Below, piece after piece: positions 51,697-60,553 of a stretch of DNA of 64,000 nucleotides. The stretch is from JAVVHH01 sp963835135 (GTDB taxonomy: Bacteria; Pseudomonadota; Alphaproteobacteria; Acetobacterales; Acetobacteraceae). The notes beneath the pieces were generated by a model. That model was not told where the DNA came from and made no database searches. It worked only from the letters and a program-made list of their open reading frames with translations. Positions within the stretch are counted from its first letter, which is position 1; the number at the start of each line of letters is the position of its first letter. Made by a program: the position numbers and the translations under genes. The stretch lies in contig CAWIEF010000001.1 of the NCBI GenBank assembly GCA_963835135.1, forward strand, positions 124,001 through 188,000. Reading direction: 5' to 3'.

Positions 51697-52390
51697 GGTG
51701 GCCGGGCTGCATGCGCGATACGGGGACGTGCGGGTGCTGCACGGGATCTCCTTTCACGTCGAGCAGGGCGGCCTCACCGCGCTGCTGGGGGCCAATGGCG
51801 CGGGGAAGACCACCACGCTGCGCGCATTGTCCGGCATGATTCGCACGGAGGGCAGCATCATGCTCGCGGGGACGAAGCTCGATGGGCTCCAGCCGGAGCA
51901 GGTCGCGCGGCAGGGGGTGGCGCACGTGCCTGACGGGCGCGGCACGATCCTCGAGCTGAGCGTGGGCGAGAACCTCCAGCTCGGCGCCTACACGCGCAAG
52001 AAGGCCGAGGCAGCGGCCGACCTCGAGCGCGTGCTCGACTACTTCCCCAAGCTGCGGCAGCGCTACAAGCAACAGGCCGGCACGCTGTCCGGCGGCGAGC
52101 AGCAGATGCTGGCGATTGGCCGCGCGCTCATGCTGCGCCCTCGCCTGCTGCTGCTCGACGAGCCGTCGTTCGGCCTCGCACCGCTCATCATCCGGGAGAT
52201 CTTCGACATCATGCGGCGGATCCGGGTCCAGGACGGGGTCAGCATCCTGCTGGTCGAACAGAATGCCAGCCTTGCCCTCGATCTCGCCGACCAGGCCTGC
52301 CTGCTCGAGACCGGCCACATCGTGGCCAGCGGCGCGGCCCGCGAGATCGCCCAGGACGAGTCTGTCCGCCGCTCGTATCTCGGCTACTGA
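51680..52390 (+). CDS. Branched-chain-type ABC transporter ATP-binding protein (LivF-like)
   Basis: A 236-aa ATPase, the second of the pair. Walker A is GANGAGKTT, signature LSGGEQQMLAIGRALMLRP, Walker B LLLLDEPSFGLAP, then LLVEQNASLAL. It starts inside the LivG-like gene. The 107 bp after it, before the first permease, hold the paired palindromes described separately. Confidence 0.92.
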   Translation: MPHLLEVAGLHARYGDVRVLHGISFHVEQGGLTALLGANGAGKTTTLRALSGMIRTEGSIMLAGTKLDGLQPEQVARQGVAHVPDGRGTILELSVGENLQLGAYTRKKAEAAADLERVLDYFPKLRQRYKQQAGTLSGGEQQMLAIGRALMLRPRLLLLDEPSFGLAPLIIREIFDIMRRIRVQDGVSILLVEQNASLALDLADQACLLETGHIVASGAAREIAQDESVRRSYLGY

Positions 52391-52415
52391 GCGATGCCCT
52401 CACACAGTCACGTAC

Positions 52416-52481
52416 GGTGGGCTTCAGCCCACCCATCAATGGACCGGCGCTCCAACGCGGGGTGGTGGGCTGAAGCCCACC
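52416..52481. repeat. Paired REP-like palindromes (BIME-like) inside the transporter operon
   Basis: GGTGGGCTTCAGCCCACC (52416-52433) is followed 30 nt later by its exact reverse complement, GGTGGGCTGAAGCCCACC (52464-52481). Each is itself a near-perfect stem, and the two can also pair with each other. The element lies between the LivF-like and LivH-like genes, where it could tune expression of the downstream genes. The sequence is seen directly; function is inferred from REP elements generally. Confidence 0.75.
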
Positions 52482-52497
52482 CCACGGGCATAGGCTG

Positions 52498-53367
52498 ATG
52501 GACGGGTTTCTGCATCAACTCCTGGCCGGCATCGCCTCGGGCGGCATCTATGCCAGCGTGGCGCTGGCGCTGGTGATGATCTTCCAGGCCACCCACCACG
52601 TGAACTTCGCCCAGGGCGAGATGGCGATGTTCTCGACGTTCATCGCGCTCGCGCTGATCCAGGCGGGCGTGCCGTACTGGGCCGCCTTCATGCTGACCGT
52701 GGTGGCGTCGTTCGTGATCGGTGCCATCATCCAGCGCGTGCTGCTGACGCCGTTGGCCGGCTCGCCGGTGCTGGCCAGCGTCGGCGTGTTCATCGGCTTG
52801 CTGCTGATCTTCAACAGCGCCGCCGGCTGGCTGTTCGGCTACACGCTCAAGCAGTTCCCCTCGCCGTTCGACGGGCCGCCGGTCATGGGCGGCTTCGTGA
52901 CGCCGCACGACCTCGGGGCGTTCGTCGTGACGATGATCGTGCTGCTCGCGGTCTGGGCGTTCTTCCGGTTCACCAAGCTCGGCCTGGCGATGCGGGCGGC
53001 GGCCTACAACCCGGCGTCCAGCCGGCTGATGGGCATCCGCGTCGGCGCCATGCTGGCGCTCGGCTGGGGGCTAGCGGCCTCGATCGGCGCGGTCGCGGGC
53101 ATGATGGTGGCGCCCGTGGTGTTCCTCGACCCCAACATGATGTCGGGCGTGCTGCTGTATGCGTTTGCCGGGGCGTTGCTGGGCGGAATCGCCAACCCGC
53201 TCGGGGCCGTCGCCGGCGGGTTCGCGATCGGCATCATCGAGAACCTGGCCGGAACCTATATCGTCGGCAACGAGCTCAAGCTGACCCTCGCCCTGGTCAT
53301 CATCGTCGGCGTGCTGATGGTCCGGCCGTCCGGAATATTCGGGCGTACTGTCGTGAGCCGCGTATGA
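52498..53367 (+). CDS. Branched-chain-type ABC transporter permease (LivH-like)
   Basis: A 289-aa permease with about eight hydrophobic segments. LLAGIASGGIYASVALALVM at the start and HVNFAQGEMAMFSTF are hallmarks of LivH proteins; AAAYNPASSRLMGIRVGAML is the conserved cytoplasmic loop. Its stop overlaps the LivM-like ATG (ATGA). Confidence 0.92.
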   Translation: MDGFLHQLLAGIASGGIYASVALALVMIFQATHHVNFAQGEMAMFSTFIALALIQAGVPYWAAFMLTVVASFVIGAIIQRVLLTPLAGSPVLASVGVFIGLLLIFNSAAGWLFGYTLKQFPSPFDGPPVMGGFVTPHDLGAFVVTMIVLLAVWAFFRFTKLGLAMRAAAYNPASSRLMGIRVGAMLALGWGLAASIGAVAGMMVAPVVFLDPNMMSGVLLYAFAGALLGGIANPLGAVAGGFAIGIIENLAGTYIVGNELKLTLALVIIVGVLMVRPSGIFGRTVVSRV

Positions 53368-54311
53368 GCGGGGTGCGCGACACGCTGCTGGGCCTCGCCG
53401 TTGTGCTGGTGGCGGGCGCGATGGCGTTCGTGGTCAGCGACTACCGGCTGTTCCAGCTCACCACGATGACGATCTACGCCATCGCGATCCTCGGGCTGGC
53501 GCTGGTGACCGGCTACAACGGGCAGATCTCGCTCGGCCACGGCGCGTTCTACGCGGTCGGGGCCTACGTGACCGCGATCCTGACGTCGCTCTACGACGTG
53601 CCGTACTGGGCGACGCTGCCGGCCTCCGCGGCGGCATGCGCCGCCATCGGGTTCCTGGTCGGGCTGCCGGCGCTTCGGCTCGGCGGGCTCTACCTGGCGC
53701 TGACCACGTTCGCGCTCGCCGTCGCGACGCCGCAACTGCTCAAGCACAAGGCGTTGGAGCATTGGACCGGCGGCGTGCAAGGCATCGTGGTCGACAAGCC
53801 GGACCCGCCGTTCGGGCTGCCGATCAATGCGGACCAGTGGGTCTATCTGTTCAGCCTGGCGGTCGCCGCGGTGCTGTTCGGGCTGGTGGGCAACCTGGTG
53901 CGCGGCCGGATCGGGCGGGCGATGCGGGCCGTGCGCGACAACGCGCTGGCGGCCGAGGCGACCGGGATCGACGTCGCACAGTTCAAGACCCGCACCTTCG
54001 CGGTGAGCGCGATGATCACCGGGATTGCCGGGTCGCTGAGCGCGATCGTGGTGGGCTTCGTCTCCCCCGACAGCTTCACGGTGTTCCTGTCGATCACGCT
54101 ATTCACCGGGCTGGTCGTGGGCGGCGCGGCGACGATCGCCGGGCCGGTGTTCGGCGCGATCTTCATCACCTTCCTGCCCAACGTCGCCGAGCAGGTGTCC
54201 AAGGCCGCGCCGGGCGTCATCTACGGCATCGTCCTGATCGCCTTCATGTTCTTGCTCCCCGCCGGGGTCGCGGGCCGCCTGTTCCGCCGCCGACCCGCCC
54301 CACAACGATAA
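53364..54311 (+). CDS. Branched-chain-type ABC transporter permease (LivM-like)
   Basis: A 315-aa permease with GYNGQISLGHGAFYAVGAYV, LRLGGLYLALTTFALAVA and RDNALAAEATGIDVAQFKT, all diagnostic of LivM. It overlaps the LivH-like gene by four bases and precedes the binding-protein gene by 18 bp. The two permeases form the channel used by the two upstream ATPases. Confidence 0.92.
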   Translation: MSGVRDTLLGLAVVLVAGAMAFVVSDYRLFQLTTMTIYAIAILGLALVTGYNGQISLGHGAFYAVGAYVTAILTSLYDVPYWATLPASAAACAAIGFLVGLPALRLGGLYLALTTFALAVATPQLLKHKALEHWTGGVQGIVVDKPDPPFGLPINADQWVYLFSLAVAAVLFGLVGNLVRGRIGRAMRAVRDNALAAEATGIDVAQFKTRTFAVSAMITGIAGSLSAIVVGFVSPDSFTVFLSITLFTGLVVGGAATIAGPVFGAIFITFLPNVAEQVSKAAPGVIYGIVLIAFMFLLPAGVAGRLFRRRPAPQR

Positions 54312-54329
54312 TCCAACAGGAGGAAAGCC

Positions 54330-55544
54330 ATGTTCCGCCGCACCCTGCTCACCACCGCCGGCGCCGCCCTCGCCACCCCCGCGCTGCTGCGCCGCGCCTG
54401 GGCTGCCGACACCCCGGGCGTTACCGCCACCGAAATCAAGATCGGCCACACCGACGCCTATAGCGGCCCGGCCTCTGCTTACGGCGTCATCGGCACCGCG
54501 CTGGCGGCCTACTTCAAGCGGGTGAACGAACAAGGGGGCATCGAGGGACGCAGCATCAACTTCATCACCTACGATGACGGTTACTCTCCGCCGAAGACGG
54601 TCGAGCAGACCCGCCGCCTGGTCGAGCAGGACGGCGTCGCCTTCACGATGAACGCGCTCGGCACGCCGACGCAAAGCGCCGTGCAGCGCTACATGAACCA
54701 GAAGAAAGTGCCGCAGGTGTTCGTCTCCAGCGGCGCCGATAAATGGTCGCACACCAAGGAGTTCCCCTGGACCATCGGCTGGCAGCCGAGCTACCGGACC
54801 GAGGCGCAGATCTACGGCAAATACATCCTCGCCAATAAGCCGGACGGCAAGATCGCCGTGCTGTATCAGAACGACGATTTCGGCAAGGACTACCTGATCG
54901 GCCTGAAGGACGCGTTGGGCGACAAGTTCGACAAGATGGTCGTCAACCAGTCCAGCTACGAGGTCACCGATCCGACCATCGACAGCCAGGCGGTGGCGAT
55001 GCAGTCCTCCGGCGCCGACGTGCTGGTCTCTGCCGCGACGCCGAAATTCGCCGCCCAGATCATCCGCAAGATCTACGACCTCAACTGGAAGCCGATGCAC
55101 TTCGTCACCGACGTGTCCATCTCCGTCGGCGCCGTGATCAATCCGGCCGGGGCCGAGCGCGCCACCGGGCTGATCGCGGCGTCCTACCTGAAGGACAACT
55201 CGGACCCGCAATGGAAGGACGACGCGGGGATGAACGAGTGGCGTGACTTCATGAAGAAATACATGCCGGACGCCGAACTGTCGGACTCCAATTACCCGTA
55301 TGCCTATGGCGTCGGCGCGTCCTGCATGGTTTTGCTGAAGCAGTGCGGGGCCGACTTCTCGCGCGAGAACATCATGGCGCAGGCCAAGAACCTGGCCACG
55401 CATCAGCTGCCGACCCTGCTGCCCGGCTGCGTCGTCGGCACCAGCGCGACCAACTCGCACCCGATCCGGCACATGCACATGCAGAAATGGAACGGCTCGC
55501 GGTGGGAGCTGTTCGGCGGCGTGATCGAGGGCGCCGGGACCTAG
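54330..55544 (+). CDS. Branched-chain-type ABC transporter substrate-binding protein (LivK-like)
   Basis: A 404-aa periplasmic receptor. It has a signal peptide with twin Arg (MFRRTLLTTAGAALATPALL to RAWAADT), then the type I fold opening EIKIGHTDAYSGPASAYGVI and VEQDGVAFTMNALGTPT. AGGAGG lies seven bases before the ATG. It closes the five-gene importer operon. Ligands of the family range from branched-chain amino acids to urea, amides and aromatic acids; none can be chosen here. Confidence 0.92.
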   Translation: MFRRTLLTTAGAALATPALLRRAWAADTPGVTATEIKIGHTDAYSGPASAYGVIGTALAAYFKRVNEQGGIEGRSINFITYDDGYSPPKTVEQTRRLVEQDGVAFTMNALGTPTQSAVQRYMNQKKVPQVFVSSGADKWSHTKEFPWTIGWQPSYRTEAQIYGKYILANKPDGKIAVLYQNDDFGKDYLIGLKDALGDKFDKMVVNQSSYEVTDPTIDSQAVAMQSSGADVLVSAATPKFAAQIIRKIYDLNWKPMHFVTDVSISVGAVINPAGAERATGLIAASYLKDNSDPQWKDDAGMNEWRDFMKKYMPDAELSDSNYPYAYGVGASCMVLLKQCGADFSRENIMAQAKNLATHQLPTLLPGCVVGTSATNSHPIRHMHMQKWNGSRWELFGGVIEGAGT

Positions 55545-55602
55545 CCCGGCCGCGCCATATCGCCATCTGCCCGCCCGATGTAAAAAGGGCTTCGGAGGGT
55601 GG

Positions 55603-56211
55603 ATGGCACGCGAGCAGTATCATCATGGCAACCTGCGCGAGGCGCTGATCGAGGCGGCGCTCGGCCTCATCGCCAAGCGCGGCATCAGCGGTTTCGCCGT
55701 GGCCGAGCTGGCGCGCGCGGTGGGCGTCAGCGCGGCGGCGCCGTACCGGCATTTCCGCGACCGCGACGCCGTGTTGGCCGAAGTCTCACGCCGCGGCTTC
55801 GAGACACTCGAGAGCGACATGCGGGACGCCGCGGCGTCCCGCCCCGCCGACCCGGTGGCAGCGCTCGAGGCGTGCGCACAAGCCCATCTCGCGTTTGCCG
55901 GCAAAGAGAGCCCGGTCTATGGCGCGATGTTCGATCCGCATTTCCCGACAGCTGCTCATCCGGAACTCGCCCGCGCCCGGGATGGCGCCATGGCGGTGTT
56001 GCGCGGCGCGGCGCAAACAGCCTGCGACCGCAGCCGCGCGCCCGGACGGCCGCCCGCGCTGATGGTGGCGCTGCATGTCTGGGCACTGACGCATGGGATC
56101 GCGTCGCTCTATTTGGGGCCGAGTGGCGCCGGGCAGCTTCCGATGGAGCCGAAGGACCTGCTGGAGGCCGGGCTGCTGGTTTATCTCCAATCGCTGCACC
56201 TGGGCGATTGA
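55603..56211 (+). CDS. TetR-family transcriptional regulator
   Basis: A 202-aa repressor-type regulator. The helix-turn-helix is in residues about 25-47 (GFAVAELARAVGVSAAAPYR, then HFRDRDAVLAEV). The C-terminal ligand domain ends with MVALHVWALTHGIASLYLG, the WHG-type C-terminal family. It follows the importer operon by 58 bp on the same strand and may be separately expressed. Its target is unknown; candidates are the importer operon and its own promoter. Confidence 0.92.
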   Translation: MAREQYHHGNLREALIEAALGLIAKRGISGFAVAELARAVGVSAAAPYRHFRDRDAVLAEVSRRGFETLESDMRDAAASRPADPVAALEACAQAHLAFAGKESPVYGAMFDPHFPTAAHPELARARDGAMAVLRGAAQTACDRSRAPGRPPALMVALHVWALTHGIASLYLGPSGAGQLPMEPKDLLEAGLLVYLQSLHLGD

Positions 56212-56234
56212 CATGGGCGGGCGGTGATCCCAGG

Positions 56235-56251
56235 TGTAAATAAGACTTACA
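56235..56251. promoter_or_regulatory. Inverted repeat, possible operator
   Basis: TGTAA (56235-56239) and TTACA (56247-56251) form a 17-bp interrupted palindrome in an AT-rich patch between the TetR gene and the DUF2852 gene. A similar TGTAAAAAGG occurs before the TetR gene at about 55579. It could be an operator or part of a promoter. The evidence is short and weak. Confidence 0.3.
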
Positions 56252-56264
56252 TACTTAGGAGGCG

Positions 56265-56693
56265 GTGGTGATCAGCAAAATCGACGAGTTCGGCAAGGTG
56301 GGCTGGATCACGGTGGTCGTGGCCGGGTTCTGGCTGGCCTGGCCGGTCGGTCTGGCGCTGCTCGCTTTCCTGGCCGGCAGCGGCCGTTTGCGGGAGATGC
56401 GGAACACGGCGCCGGGCACCTGGTTCAACCTGGGCAGCGGCGGCACGTCCGACAGCCGCTGGAATGCCGGCTGGAAGGCGGCCTGGGGCCGGCCGCAGGC
56501 GACCTCGTCCGGCAACAAGGCCTTCGACGAATACCGCGACGAGACGCTGCGCCGGCTCGAGGACGAGGAGCGCGAGTTCCAGGCCTTCCTCGACCGGCTC
56601 CGCAAGGCGCGCGACAAGTCCGAGTTCGACGCGTTCATGGCCGACCGCCGCAACCGGCCGACCCAGATGCGCGACGTGTCCGAAACCGTCTGA
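56265..56693 (+). CDS. DUF2852 domain-containing membrane protein
   Basis: A 142-aa protein with one N-terminal membrane helix (VVVAGFWLAWPVGLALLAFLAG). The DUF2852 signature follows: FDEYRDETLRRLEDEEREFQ and FLDRLRKARDKSEFDAFMAD, a charged coiled-coil-like C-terminus. Two GTG codons in a row (56265, 56268) can start it; the AGGAGG ends five bases before the second, which is the better start. A strong terminator follows. The family's function is unknown. Confidence 0.88.
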   Translation: MVISKIDEFGKVGWITVVVAGFWLAWPVGLALLAFLAGSGRLREMRNTAPGTWFNLGSGGTSDSRWNAGWKAAWGRPQATSSGNKAFDEYRDETLRRLEDEEREFQAFLDRLRKARDKSEFDAFMADRRNRPTQMRDVSETV

Positions 56694-56699
56694 CACCGA

Positions 56700-56733
56700 A
56701 AGCCCTCGTCCGCCGTCTCGCGGACGAGGGCTT
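56700..56733 (+). terminator. Strong hairpin terminator after the DUF2852 gene
   Basis: AAGCCCTCGTCCGC and GCGGACGAGGGCTT are perfect 14-bp arms around a 6-nt loop, starting six bases after the DUF2852 stop. The tract after it is only mildly T-rich (CTGGTT). Confidence 0.75.
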
Positions 56734-56737
56734 CTGG

Positions 56738-56767
56738 TTGCGATCGGCATAGCCCTAAGTCTAGGCT
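56738..56767 (+). promoter_or_regulatory. Possible promoter of a leaderless gene
   Basis: TTGCGA (56738-56743) and TAGGCT (56762-56767) are 18 bp apart and lie between the terminator and the ATG at 56774. A transcript from here would begin at or within a few bases of the ATG, and no Shine-Dalgarno sequence is present, which fits leaderless initiation. Confidence 0.4.
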
Positions 56768-56773
56768 TCGGCG

Positions 56774-58348
56774 ATGCACCGTCGCACCCTGCTTGGCGGC
56801 CTCGCCGCCTCGGCCCTGGCCGCGCCCGCCATCGCGCAGGCGGCCAAGACGCTCCGGTTTGTCCCGCAGGCGAACCTGTCGGCGCTGGACCCGATCTGGA
56901 CCACCGCGACGGTCACCAGCAATCACGGGTTCTACATCTACGACACGTTGTACTCCGCCGACCCGGCGCTGACGCCGAAGCCACAGATGGCCGAGGGGCA
57001 CGAGCTCTCGGCCGACGGCCGGGTCTGGCGGTTCCGACTGCGGGACGGCTTGCGCTTCCATGACGGTGAGCCCGTCCGTAGCCAGGATTGCATCGCCAGC
57101 CTCAAGCGCTGGTCGGTGCGCGAGCCGATCGGGCAGCTTCTGGCGCGCGTGGCCGACCGTTATGTCCCGATCGACGACCGCACGTTCGAAATCCGGCTGA
57201 CCAGGCCGTTCCCGCTGATGCTCGATGCACTAGCCAAGCCGGACGCGCTGATCCCGTTCATCATGCCCGAGCGGATCGCCAGCACCGACGCGATGAAGCA
57301 GTTCACCGAGGTCGTCGGCTCCGGACCGTTCCGCTTCCTCGCGAGCGAGTATGTCAGCGGCAGCCGGGTCGTCTATGGCAAATTCGAAGGCTATGTGCCC
57401 CGCCAGGAGCCGGCGGCGTGGGCGACCGGTGGCAAGGTGGCGTATTTCGACCGGGTCGAGTGGAACGTCATCCCCGACCCGGCCACCGCGTCGGCAGCCC
57501 TGCAACGCGGCGAGATCGATTGGTGGGAACGCCCGCTCAACGATCTGCTGCCAAGCCTGGCGCGCGTCCCGGGCGTGACGGCTAAAATCCAGGACACCGG
57601 CGGACGGATGGCGCTGATGCGGCTGAACTGCCTGCAGCCACCGTTCGACAACGTGGCGTTCCGGCAGGCCGTGCTGATGTCGGTCGATCAGGACGAGTAT
57701 CTGCGGGCGACCTTCGGCGACGACACCTCGCTCTGGAGCGTCTGCCGCAGCATCTATCCCTGCGGCACGCCCTACGCCTCCGACCAAGCGGCCGGAACCA
57801 TCATGCGCGGCGATCTCGGCGCGGCGAAGCGGATGCTGCAACAGGCTGGCTATGCCGGGCAGCGCGTGGTCATCATCAGCCCGACCGACTATCCGCAGAT
57901 CGGCCCGCTCGGCCAAGTCACGGCGGACCGCCTGCGGCGCATCGGCATGAACGTCGACCTGCAGGAGATGGATTGGGGCTCCGTCGTCCAGCGGCGGACC
58001 TCGCGCGAGCCGGTCGACAAGGGCGGCTGGAGCATTTTCCACACCACCGGATCGTCCCCCGGCTACTCCAATCCCGCAGTCTCGACGCTCGTGCGCGGAC
58101 AGGGCGACAAGGGCTGGTTCGGCTGGTGGAACAGCCCGACGGTCGAGGAACTGGTCGAGGAGTGGGTCAGCGCGCCCGACGACGCCGCGCGGCACCGCTT
58201 GGCCGACGCGGTCGGCCGCCTGGCGTTGCAGGAGGTGGCAACGGTCCCGCTCGGGATGTTCTACACCAAGACCGCGTACCGTGCGGACCTGACAGGCATG
58301 CTCGAGGGGCCGGCGCCGTACCCGTGGAGTTTACGCCGCGCTACTTGA
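56774..58348 (+). CDS. ABC transporter substrate-binding protein, family 5 (DppA/OppA-like)
   Basis: A 524-aa periplasmic receptor of the peptide/nickel/opine group. A signal peptide (MHRRTLLGGLAASALAAPAI) precedes LRFVPQANLSALDPIWTTAT, the family's first strand. VWRFRLRDGLRFHDGEPV is the SBP_bac_5 signature, and RMALMRLNCLQPPFDNVAFR the mid-domain marker. No permease or ATPase gene is adjacent. It is convergent with a second family 5 receptor, overlapping by 8 bp. Confidence 0.92.
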   Translation: MHRRTLLGGLAASALAAPAIAQAAKTLRFVPQANLSALDPIWTTATVTSNHGFYIYDTLYSADPALTPKPQMAEGHELSADGRVWRFRLRDGLRFHDGEPVRSQDCIASLKRWSVREPIGQLLARVADRYVPIDDRTFEIRLTRPFPLMLDALAKPDALIPFIMPERIASTDAMKQFTEVVGSGPFRFLASEYVSGSRVVYGKFEGYVPRQEPAAWATGGKVAYFDRVEWNVIPDPATASAALQRGEIDWWERPLNDLLPSLARVPGVTAKIQDTGGRMALMRLNCLQPPFDNVAFRQAVLMSVDQDEYLRATFGDDTSLWSVCRSIYPCGTPYASDQAAGTIMRGDLGAAKRMLQQAGYAGQRVVIISPTDYPQIGPLGQVTADRLRRIGMNVDLQEMDWGSVVQRRTSREPVDKGGWSIFHTTGSSPGYSNPAVSTLVRGQGDKGWFGWWNSPTVEELVEEWVSAPDDAARHRLADAVGRLALQEVATVPLGMFYTKTAYRADLTGMLEGPAPYPWSLRRAT

Positions 58349-59927
58349 CCGTCACGTAGCGCAGCGGAAACGAATCGTCGGCGAGTTCAACCAGATCGAT
58401 GTTCGAGCGCGTCGCCCAGACCAGCACCTGCTGATGCAGCGGGATGGTCGCCACGTCGTCCTTGGCGATCTTGGAGGCTTCGTTGATCTGTTCCTGCCGC
58501 TTGGCCTTGTCCGTCTCGACGGCGGACTTGTCGAGCAAGGCGTCGAACTTGGCATTGCTCCAGCCGCCGTCGTTGAACACGCCCCGGGTTCCGTTGCGCG
58601 AGCCGAGCAGGTTGAACAACGAGTTCCAGGCGTCATACGTGTTCGGGGTCCAGCCCAGCATGTAGAAGCTGGTGTGGTAGTCCGGGTTGCTGATCTCGGC
58701 GAAGTATTTCAACCGCGTTTGCGCAGCCAGCGTGACCTTGACGCCGATGCGGGCCAGCATGGCGGTCACCGCCTGACAGATCGCCTCATCGTTGACGTAA
58801 CGGTCGTTGGGACAATCGAGGGTCACGCCGAAGCCGTTCGGGTAGCCGGCCTCGGCGAGCAGCTTCTTGCCCGCTTCGGGATCGTAGGGGTAACGGACGT
58901 CCTGGCTTTCCTGGTACGCGCCGACGCCGGGACCGTACATCAGTGCGGTCGAGTGCGATTGGTTGCGCATGACGCGCTGGTGGATCGCGTTCATGTCCAG
59001 CGCCTGGTAAAAGGCTTGCCGCACGCGCTTGTCCTGGAACGGGTTCTTGCCCTTGACGTCGGATTTCAGCAGCTCGGGCCGGGCGACGTCGAAGCCGAGG
59101 AAGACCGTCCGCAGCTCGGGCGTCATCCACAGCTTGATGTTCGGCGCCTTCTCGAGCCGCTGGATGTCCTGCGGCGGCACCGTGTAGATCATGTCGACAT
59201 CGCCGGACAGCAGCGCGGCGACGCGGGTGGCTGCGTTGGAGATGACGTTGAACGTCACTTCGGTGGCGTTGCCCGACAGCTTGTCCCACCAGGCCGGATT
59301 GGCGTGCAGGGTGGTGCGGCGGTCAGGCTCGCGGATGTCGAGGATGTAGGGGCCGGTGCCGTTGGCGTGCCGGGTCGCGTAGTTCTCGCCGGGCTTGGTC
59401 AAGTCGATCGGCTGCATCGCGTCATGGGCCTGGCACCACGCCTTGGACATGATGACCCAGCCGGTGATCTCTTCGGTGAAGATCGGGTCCGGCACCTTGG
59501 TGATGACGTCGACGGTGAAATCGTCGACCTTCTTCATCTCCTTGACGGCCTGGAAGTAGGAGTTGATCTGGCTGCCCGGCCCGGCCGCCCGCTGCCAACT
59601 GAAGATCACGTCGTCGGCGGTGAAATCCTGGCCCTCTTGGAATTTGACGCCGTGGCGCAGGTGGAAGCGCCAGGTGGTCGCGTCCGGCGTCTCCCAGCTT
59701 TCGGCGAGCGCCGGCTCGACTTTCAGCTCGCGGTCGCGGCGCACGAGCGGGTCGTAGAAGTTCTGGGTGAACGTGAGGAGGAACGTTTCGCTCCTCGTGT
59801 ACGGGTCCATCGAATTCGCGTCGCCATCGTTGGCGAAGGTGAATTTCGCGGCCTGCGCCGTGTCGACGGCAAGCAGGAGGGTGGCCGCCAGCAGGGCAGT
59901 GTTCGTCCAACGTCTGGTCTTGATCAA
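58341..59927 (-). CDS. ABC transporter substrate-binding protein, family 5 (DppA-like)
   Basis: A 528-aa periplasmic receptor. The signal peptide WTNTALLAATLLLAVDTAQA precedes KFTFANDGDANSMDPYTRSE, and WRFHLRHGVKFQEGQDFTAD is the family signature. The TTG at 59927 is chosen because AGG lies just upstream and the signal peptide begins there; GTG at 59957 is an alternative. Like its convergent neighbour it has no transport partners beside it. The two proteins are only distantly similar and probably bind different ligands. Confidence 0.9.
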   Translation of the reverse strand: MIKTRRWTNTALLAATLLLAVDTAQAAKFTFANDGDANSMDPYTRSETFLLTFTQNFYDPLVRRDRELKVEPALAESWETPDATTWRFHLRHGVKFQEGQDFTADDVIFSWQRAAGPGSQINSYFQAVKEMKKVDDFTVDVITKVPDPIFTEEITGWVIMSKAWCQAHDAMQPIDLTKPGENYATRHANGTGPYILDIREPDRRTTLHANPAWWDKLSGNATEVTFNVISNAATRVAALLSGDVDMIYTVPPQDIQRLEKAPNIKLWMTPELRTVFLGFDVARPELLKSDVKGKNPFQDKRVRQAFYQALDMNAIHQRVMRNQSHSTALMYGPGVGAYQESQDVRYPYDPEAGKKLLAEAGYPNGFGVTLDCPNDRYVNDEAICQAVTAMLARIGVKVTLAAQTRLKYFAEISNPDYHTSFYMLGWTPNTYDAWNSLFNLLGSRNGTRGVFNDGGWSNAKFDALLDKSAVETDKAKRQEQINEASKIAKDDVATIPLHQQVLVWATRSNIDLVELADDSFPLRYVTVK

Positions 59928-59986
59928 ACTCGCCTCACGTGCCGGGTGTACATACACTAATTGATGTCGTTCAGGGTGCAAACAGA

Positions 59987-60010
59987 AAGGGCGGCTTGCA
60001 CGCCGCCCTT
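59987..60010 (-). terminator. Rho-independent terminator of the F0 ATP synthase operon
   Basis: On the minus strand AAGGGCGGC and GCCGCCCTT form a perfect 9-bp stem with a 6-nt loop, followed by TTTCTGTTTGC. It lies about 20 bp past the atpF stop. Confidence 0.8.
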
Positions 60011-60032
60011 GCTGGCCGATAGTGAAGCCCGC

Positions 60033-60551
60033 CTACGCGGCGCGGCGGCTGGCGAGGGCGGCTGGAAGGCCCTGGATGCCACGGTCGACGAGTTCGGCAT
60101 CCTGCTCGGCGCCGAAATCCCGGCTGAGCAGATGTTCGGCGGCCCGGGCGGCGATGTCGGCCGCAGCCTGGCGCACTTCGGTCACGGCCGCCTTTTCGGC
60201 CGCGCCGATCCGATCCATGGCCATCCGTTCGCGCCGCTTGGCAGCCTCGGCGGCCTCCTTGCGCGCGGCCTCGGCCACGTTGGCCGCCTCGGTCCGGGCG
60301 TTGTCGAGCATGACCTGCGCGTCCTTGGCGGCCTGCTCACGCTGGGCTTGGGCGTCACGGAGCATGGCCTCCGCCTCGGTCCGCAGCCGCGAGGCTTCCT
60401 CCAGCTCGGCGCGGATCGTGGCTGCCCGCTTGTCGAGCATGCCGGTGATCGCCGCCCAGATCTTGCGGCCGAAGATCGCGTAGAAAATAAAGAAGGCCAG
60501 GCCGATCCACGTGCGCGGATTGGCGAAGAAGCTCTCGTGATGGGGTTCCAT
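60033..60551 (-). CDS. atpF: F0 ATP synthase subunit b
   Basis: A 172-aa stator subunit: one N-terminal membrane helix (WIGLAFFIFYAIFGRKIW) followed by a long Ala/Glu/Arg-rich coiled coil (residues about 35-150) that reaches up to F1. It is the last gene of the F0 operon, 2 bp after the b' gene, and is followed by a terminator. The F1 genes are not here, as usual for alphaproteobacteria in which F0 and F1 operons are separate. Confidence 0.93.
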   Translation of the reverse strand: MEPHHESFFANPRTWIGLAFFIFYAIFGRKIWAAITGMLDKRAATIRAELEEASRLRTEAEAMLRDAQAQREQAAKDAQVMLDNARTEAANVAEAARKEAAEAAKRRERMAMDRIGAAEKAAVTEVRQAAADIAARAAEHLLSRDFGAEQDAELVDRGIQGLPAALASRRAA

Positions 60552-60553
60552 GC

